64,000 bases of DNA from Salvia splendens (lineage: Eukaryota > Streptophyta > Magnoliopsida > Lamiales > Lamiaceae), in contig NC_056042.1 of NCBI RefSeq assembly GCF_004379255.2, positions 9,781,901 to 9,845,900 on the forward strand. Direction: 5' to 3'. The position numbers were made by a program, and so were the translations under genes. The notes under the pieces are model-generated. The model ran no database searches and was not told the origin of the DNA. It saw nothing but the letters and a program-made list of their open reading frames with translations. This document shows positions 58,143-64,000 of the stretch, in pieces. Position 1 is the stretch's first letter. Each line of letters starts with the position of its first letter.

Positions 58143-58456
58143 TTAAATAAAAAGATAATAAAGTGAGAAAGAGGAAAAAGTAGAAAGAGAAAAGTAAGAG
58201 TGAAAAATGTGTTACATTTTACTAAAAAAATGAATGAGTCTATTACTATGGGCGGAGGGAAAATGGATCCCCTGTCGGGCACATCAGGTGTTGTGCCATT
58301 TCCTACACACACAATTAATTAAAAAAAAGATAAAAACAAGTATACTTGCGTTTTATTCATAAAATGTTGTGTTTTAAACACAGCCCTCTGTTGTGCACAA
58401 CAGTGGATCCTCATCCGGGCGGAGGAAGCAATATTTTACTTAATGATTCCTCGTAA

Positions 58457-59077
58457 GAGCATTCACAACAGGCGGACTATGGCCCGTCTCATGCATCGTC
58501 CGCCCACCTACAGCGGCAGAAGTAGGTGGACAATAAAATCGTCCTTATCGTCCGCCAACTTCCGCCACTGCAGGTGGGCGGATGATGCTCCTGACCATAG
58601 CCACGCCCTTAACTTAGTCTGCAGACTTAAGGGGAGCAAGCATCATCCAACCTATAGTTCGCCCCATTGCGAACGTCCGGACAATAGGTCGGACAATGCT
58701 TATCCGATTCTTTTTTTCATTTTTTACTCTATATACCCTCATTTTTATCTTCATTCTCACATCTTTCACTCCAATCTCTTCTCTCATCTCATTTTCCGCT
58801 TTATCAGTAGTGCACTTTCCCCCCCCTCTTTTCCTATGTTTATAATTATTTTTCTAAAATTAAGTAAACATAGGTTTTGCCTTTAATTTGTTGTGTTTTG
58901 ATATTTTATTTCGCTATTTTAAATATCTGAAAACATAAAAATTTAAAATGAATGCAAAATAGTGTTAAAAATATAGAACGGGTTATAATCCGCCCCATTA
59001 AAGGTGAATGGATATGACTATAAAATGTTGTCATGAAAGACTATAAATTGGTAAGATCCGCCCCATCGTGAATGCCC
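58457..59077 (+). mobile_element. Harbinger-type MITE
   Basis: The ends are GAGCATTCACAACAGGCGGA (58457, after TAA) and ccccatcgtgaatgccc (ending 59077). The inverted cores GCATTCAC/GTGAATGC match, but the right flank is TTG rather than TAA. The left 200 bp carry many gcgga/tccgc motifs. ctatataccctc (about 58728) and a CT-rich leader look like the promoter part of an autonomous parent. Confidence 0.7.
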
Positions 59078-59272
59078 TTGTCACCATTTATTTCATTCAA
59101 TTTTCACCTATTTTGTTTTGACTTTTTTTCCTTTTTTTTACTACCGTTATTTGTCCACCTTTCTATGCATTCAATTTTTTTGATAAGCTCTTATGAAAAT
59201 ATACAATATGCCTTTTATTTATATATATTATTTTCAAAAAATAATTTATTCATGTAATTAACTTGGAAAGAT

Positions 59273-59608
59273 TTAGTGCGGATGTTGTTGTTGGGGCTTG
59301 CCACAACTAGCACTACGTACGTACGACCTACCTAGTAACTTCGTTATGCACTCAGCCCAATATTTGCATAAGTGATCATAGTTACATGTTTGTGTTGTAG
59401 TCGACTTTAATTCTTGTATTATTTTCAATCCTCTCCTAATATTTTTTATTCTTAGTTGTTTTGAAAGAATAGGGTCATTTAAGACGTCAGACATAGATGG
59501 AGGCCAACAATGTCGACTCATCAGAGGAGTGCTTTTTGGCGTCGCTGCTTTCAACTCCCTTTTTCTTTTTCTTTTGCGAGAGGCCTTGATGGTTGTCGGT
59601 GACTTCAT
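59273..59608 (-). CDS. Small basic protein, unrecognised
   Basis: A minus-strand frame of 111 codons starts with MKSPTTIKASRKRKRKRELK, which contains a nuclear-localisation-like basic run. A middle part follows (SDVLNDPILSKQLRIKNIRR), and the frame ends Gln/His-rich. It has no neighbours to support it. It may be lineage-specific, an exon, or a chance frame. Confidence 0.3.
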   Translation of the reverse strand: MKSPTTIKASRKRKRKRELKAATPKSTPLMSRHCWPPSMSDVLNDPILSKQLRIKNIRRGLKIIQELKSTTTQTCNYDHLCKYWAECITKLLGRSYVRSASCGKPQQQHPH

Positions 59609-61950
59609 ATATCTATTTGCATATATCTAAAAACTACATAAAAAATGGAAAATATTAAGTAAAAATGAATAAAATATTAAGTAAAAAACTTCATATTTAT
59701 CTATTTATAATAACAATTCAACAAAAGAGGTGGAGAGTTGTAACGTTATAGTACTACTCTATAAGAGAATGACGAAAAAGTGTTTACATAGAATAATTGT
59801 AACATTATGATTTGCATTTGATAATATATTTAAAATATACATACTACATTATTTTTTATGAACAAATGTAAATTATGAGCCCCCACGCCCCAAGATACCT
59901 CCGTTGCTAGACGTGGGTCGAAACATATAGTACCCTTATTGTTTGTTTACTATTTAATCAATGGACTCGTAATTTATTGTCCACTCAATATTCAAGCCCT
60001 AGTAGAAAATAAACTAACTCCTTATTTGTGATATTTGCATTCTCGATAATGTGACGACATGGCTTTTAGATAGATTGGCGACTATTCCAGATAGAACAAC
60101 AACACAAGTCTTTTGTTTTGTATCATGTATTGTACTCACTCACACGCTCCTTGACAAACTTATTTTTACTTTTACCACTGCCCATTAAATATTTTACCCT
60201 TTTTTGTTATTTCTTCTTACCCTACATTCATTTTCTTATTTTATTGTTGAAAAAGTGCATAAATAATAAAGATAATAAACGGGTTCTAATTATTTTCCTA
60301 CTAATATGTTAGTATTATGGCTTTAAATTTGCATTATATTTTATTTTTTGAATCAAATGTCACAAATATCGAAGTAGTATTATGGTCAAAATTTATGTGC
60401 CATTCAATTTAGTTATTGTCAATCGTACTTTGTGAATAAATTAATATGAAAAGTATAAATGTATAGTATTTCACTAAAATATATTCATAGTTAATATATT
60501 CCCTTGACAAAAACATATAAGTGGAATTCGAACTAGTAACGAAATTGTCATTCCACTAATTATATCAATTGTTAGAAACATATAATCAAACCATTCATAG
60601 AATACAACTACGGCAAAATACAATTAAACTGCACGTAAAATTAAAGACATATTGCTTTTCTTTTCTTTTGCATATTCCATTTCCCCACATCACTCCATGT
60701 TAGGTCAAAATAAAGTAATATTCAATACAAATTACTTTTGTCCATTGAGAATACTATATTGATGAATGAAGTTCTCAGACATTTAGAAAAATCACCTAAT
60801 TTGAATGTGACAACATACAGATATGGAGTAACAACTTTGGCAGGCACCTAGCCTTTTGATTAATAAATTCGTCAAGAAAATTATGTTTTCTTAACAAACC
60901 TTGTCTCTCTACGTACTAATTTTTTCTTAGTACGTAATCATTGATTAATAATTACCTGCAAAATTCCAAGATTTGTTAGTTACTTTAACTAACTATATGG
61001 CTACCTTTCCTGTCTTGAGCTCTGTCTATTTTATTTGGCACGACTGACATTCAATTATGTAAATATCACCTATATACACTAATTTTAAAACAAAATATTC
61101 AGCCAAAAAGATTAACATGCATTTAGTATAATCATTGGTTTGGTTGGTAAATATTTTATTTAAAATGTAAAAATCTTTTACATATTATAGTCTCATTTTG
61201 ACTCGGCATCGGTTTTTAAAAATTGTTTAACTTTGTGAAGAAAAATATGAAAATGAATTAGTAATATGTACCTCACTTTTATATGGAATAATTGATTTAT
61301 TAATATAATGAGGGTGTAATAATTTTGTTGAGTGGTGGATTCCACTTACTTAGAATGAAAAAAAGGTAAAATGAGACTTTAAATGGTAGACACTCTAAAA
61401 TGACAATATGAGATATTTTTCCACAGATTGAGAGAGTATTAAAAAATATGAAATTTATATCAAAATTCATTATTTTTCATCCTCTATAAATAGAGATCAC
61501 ATTTGCTATATTTTGCACATACAAAAAAGCTCCTTTCCTACACACATAATCCTTCTTCTTTGACATAATTTACGTTTTTTGTTTGTTTGTTTTATAATTT
61601 TCAGCTTGTCATTTATAGTGCTTTTTTTTATAAAATATATAATGATGTGGTTGATGGTTATTAATTAAATATAAAAAAATTATGTATGAATTAAATTAAT
61701 AATAATAATATATATAAATAAAACTAATTTCATATTGAAAATTTGTTGATTAGATTAATTGTTTTCATGCCCAAATTGTGGAATAGAGTGTAAAATGGAG
61801 TGGGCCGACATGGACTCATAGACGCTCAACAGTAGTTTTTCATTGAAACCAAACCAAATCAAATCGGGCCTTTAATTTATGCACGTGTTACTAGCCGTCT
61901 GTCACGTGCGGGTCAAATTCCGGGTCATCGCATGCGGATCCTCATCTTCT
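59609..61950. other. Intergenic AT-rich DNA
   Basis: No gene is supported. Near 60500-60580 the minus strand has a ttcgttactagttcgaattcc (B-box-like) segment that may be a SINE scrap. A TATA-box-like ctataaatagag (about 61482) is followed by a leader-like cacatacaaaaaagctcc, but no coding region follows. Confidence 0.5.
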
Positions 61951-62334
61951 CTACAAAAAAAAAAGACGCGGTCGTACCAATTTTTCCCCCAAATTCCTCC
62001 GATCTCATCAAGTGGATTCTCCAAATTTATTTTATTTTTTAGTTTGACATACAATTCGATTTATTTTCTATTCAATTCGTTCTATCCTCTTTCGTCTGAC
62101 GCCTCTCTTCTCGGAATTCTATTGATTCCAAAAATTCTAGGGTTTCACTGTGAATCCGTCGATGCGTTAGATTTATTCATCGAAATTATTTTGCATTTTT
62201 TTGGATTTATTATATAGAATTGATTTTGAAACCCTAATTTTATCCGGAGATTTTCGGATACCTAGGGTTTGCGTATTCTTGGGGATTGTTCAATCTCAAA
62301 GCTCCTCGGATCTGCGAATTGATTTAGGGTTTTG

Positions 62335-63234
62335 GTACGTTTATATCTTAATTTGATTTTACCTTTTGTATTTTTTTGGGGGCGGGGGGATTTGTACATC
62401 TACGGTTAGGTTTGGGTGTGAAATTGTGGTTTTTTTTATAGCTCTGTTTTTATCTCAATAGTTGTTGCAGTCAAGTCTCAGATGGTTTGTGTCATGAAAA
62501 ATTATTTATCTTTAGCTTATTTAGTAGTAGAATTTTATTTTAGTTTTTGCTAGTTAAACCAATGATACGTGCATGCGTTTTTTTTTTGCATGGGAATCTT
62601 ACAAAGTTGATAAAGAAAGTAATCTATTGGCTGATGTTATTTAGTTTTATATTCATAGCTTAAAGTATTTGTCAATAATGCCTTTTGTGTTGTTCCATGT
62701 AATCAGTTGTTGTTTTGTGTAGAAAGTTGGTGAATGTTGTTCATTAGTCTATACTCATTTAATGTTATTTCATCTCTTCAGTGTAAATCTCTCCAACCAC
62801 CTTTTAGTAGCAAGGTGACTTTATGTCTTGCACTGGTTGTCATAAGTTGTAGTTGGGTCACTTGGTGTTTGTTGGATCATTGGATGTTGCAATCGAAACG
62901 TATCTATTTGCTTTATATGTTTTTACAAGTTTTGTAATATATACTTCCTAATTTCCTTCCCTTTTGTGGCACGGGCTTAATTGACGTATAGTTTGCATAC
63001 ATAATAAATTATGTTTGTCAATTTTGTTATTTTCTGTTTCCTAGCTTCTGAGATTGCGTTCATACTTCATTTGCTTGCTTTCTCAAATTTTATTGATTTC
63101 TTTTGCTCTTACTAACATGTACACTGGGGTCCCAAAATGACGTACATTAAAGGGCCTTTTGAGTTTTTACTATGTGTATGTTCTTTCTTTGCTAAGAATT
63201 AAATTTGATGTCCCCTTTATTCTTTATACAGAGA
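62335..63234 (+). other. Likely 5' UTR intron of the gene at 63235
   Basis: A good donor (ttttg/gtacgt, 62335) and acceptor (tttatacag, ending 63231) frame about 900 bp of T-rich DNA. The exon upstream (about 61950-62334) has the CT-rich look of a plant 5' UTR. Confidence 0.55.
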
Positions 63235-64000
63235 ATGGGGATTAAACGTCCTTTTGAAGAGGGAGATTTTCCAGAGACCTCTTTCAGGCAACCTAAACGA
63301 CAGGATTATGCCAGAAAGTTAACCTTAAATGCAGAAGAATATCACATAGCGACTCTGGCAGTTCAATCCCCTGGTGAGTTTTCCTATTTGATTCATTTTG
63401 TATTTACAAATTTCAGTGGTTTCTGTATGTTTGTGCGTTGATGAGCTTTTTGATACTCATGATGAGCGTAGTGCTGAAAAAGCTGCTTTAGCTACATACT
63501 CCATCAGTCCCTTAAAAATATGAAATTCTGAAGGGGCGCAGGTTTTAATGCACAATTGTTAAGTAAGAGATAGATAGAAAAAAATGGTTGAAGTATTGTT
63601 AGTGAAGAATGAGCCCCACCTCATTAGTAAGAAAAAGTTTTCTAAATTCAGAAGTTAATAATTTTAAGCGACAAATTAAAAAAGAAATATTTCATATTTT
63701 TAAGGGACGGATGGAGTATATGATTGGTCTTTCAATTGTACATCTGATATTCATGATGTTGCTTATTCTAATTTGAAAGAAGCAACTCATGCTTATGCTA
63801 TCTGGTTACGTATTGCACAATCTCTGGTCTATCTGGCATTGTTCCCCCAACTGATGCAATATAGCATTTCAGGTGAAGCAAAGAGCATGTTTTATCAGAT
63901 GCATTTTGAGCAGCTTGAAGATGGCGACAGTGATAATGCTTTTGTGCCTGACAAGGAACTGGAAGCAAGTACGCCCTTGTCTTTGGTCACCAGTAGCAGC
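63235..64000 (+). CDS. Gene running off the right edge, basic/acidic nuclear-type protein, unidentified
   Basis: The start at 63235 (MGIKRPFEEGDFPETSFRQP) follows a splice acceptor at 63231. Exon 1 ends at 63373 with a gtgag donor. Exon 2 starts at 63873 after tttcag and stays open to the window end (FYQMHFEQLEDGDSDNAFVP...). The reading frame across the join is intact. MG-x-KRPF openings with an early Lys/Arg-rich stretch occur in plant nuclear proteins (I recall ELM2-type ones), but I cannot confirm a domain from 89 residues. A Stowaway MITE sits in the intron. Confidence 0.6.
63499..63716. mobile_element. Stowaway-like MITE in an intron
   Basis: CTCCATCAGTCCCTTAAAAATATGA...TCATATTTTTAAGGGACGGATGGAG with TA at 63497-63498 and 63717-63718. 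The element is 218 bp. It shares interior sequence with 54335-54440. Confidence 0.85.

Noticed and set aside
58443..58886. 147-codon plus-strand frame
   Set aside because: It starts inside the left TIR region of the MITE at 58457-59077 and runs through its subterminal repeats and leader; not a gene.

Overview
The window looks like nuclear DNA of a flowering plant, probably a eudicot; the order cannot be fixed from sequence alone. Evidence: GT-AG introns in AT-rich DNA, plant-type gene families (UDP-glucuronate decarboxylase, X8 callose-binding protein, plant RING-variant protein), Stowaway MITEs with the CTCCCTCCGTCC terminus, PIF/Harbinger elements with TTA/TAA target sites, and Copia, Athila-like and other Ty3 LTR retroelements.

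Layout. From 0 to 34 kb almost everything recognisable is transposon. A head-to-tail pair of Harbinger elements (384-2429 and 2433-4172) shares nearly identical ends, but one carries only ORF1 and the other only the transposase. A Harbinger-type MITE (6509-7364) follows, then a 2-kb LTR retroelement (8575-10566) with an antisense fragment resembling translation initiation factor eIF4B. Next are a third Harbinger element (10826-12760, transposase only) and a Stowaway MITE. About 3.6 kb of AT-rich DNA leads to a nested complex: a Harbinger ORF1 remnant (17.3-18.6 kb) fused to a reversed Copia fragment (18.6-20.4 kb), fused to a second Copia element (20.4-32.3 kb). That second Copia element is split by a 6.9-kb Athila-like element (21987-28934, TSD TCTTT).

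From 34 kb on, genes alternate with transposons. A six-exon RING-variant membrane protein gene (34884-36399, +) is followed by a reverse-oriented LTR element with 1.8-kb LTRs and only 350 bp of interior (37133-41099, TSD TTTAC) and a 0.6-kb MITE with 13-bp flanking repeats (42098-42706). Then come a twelve-exon cytosolic UDP-glucuronate decarboxylase gene (43374-45489, +) and a tRNA-Thr(CGT) gene (46107-46178, +). Further on are a SINE-like piece, another Harbinger MITE (47454-48124), a serine-rich unknown gene on the minus strand (CDS 49404-50026), a Ty3 reverse transcriptase fossil (about 50.9-51.25 kb) and a four-exon X8-domain gene on the minus strand (52625-54131). The right end holds several MITEs, two doubtful small ORFs and the first two coding exons of an unidentified plus-strand gene that runs out of the window (63235 onward).

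The host genes are unrelated single-copy housekeeping or signalling genes and form no pathway. The most unusual signals are the split organisation of ORF1 and transposase in separate Harbinger elements, the captured eIF4B-like coding fragment, and the LTR pair around an almost empty interior.
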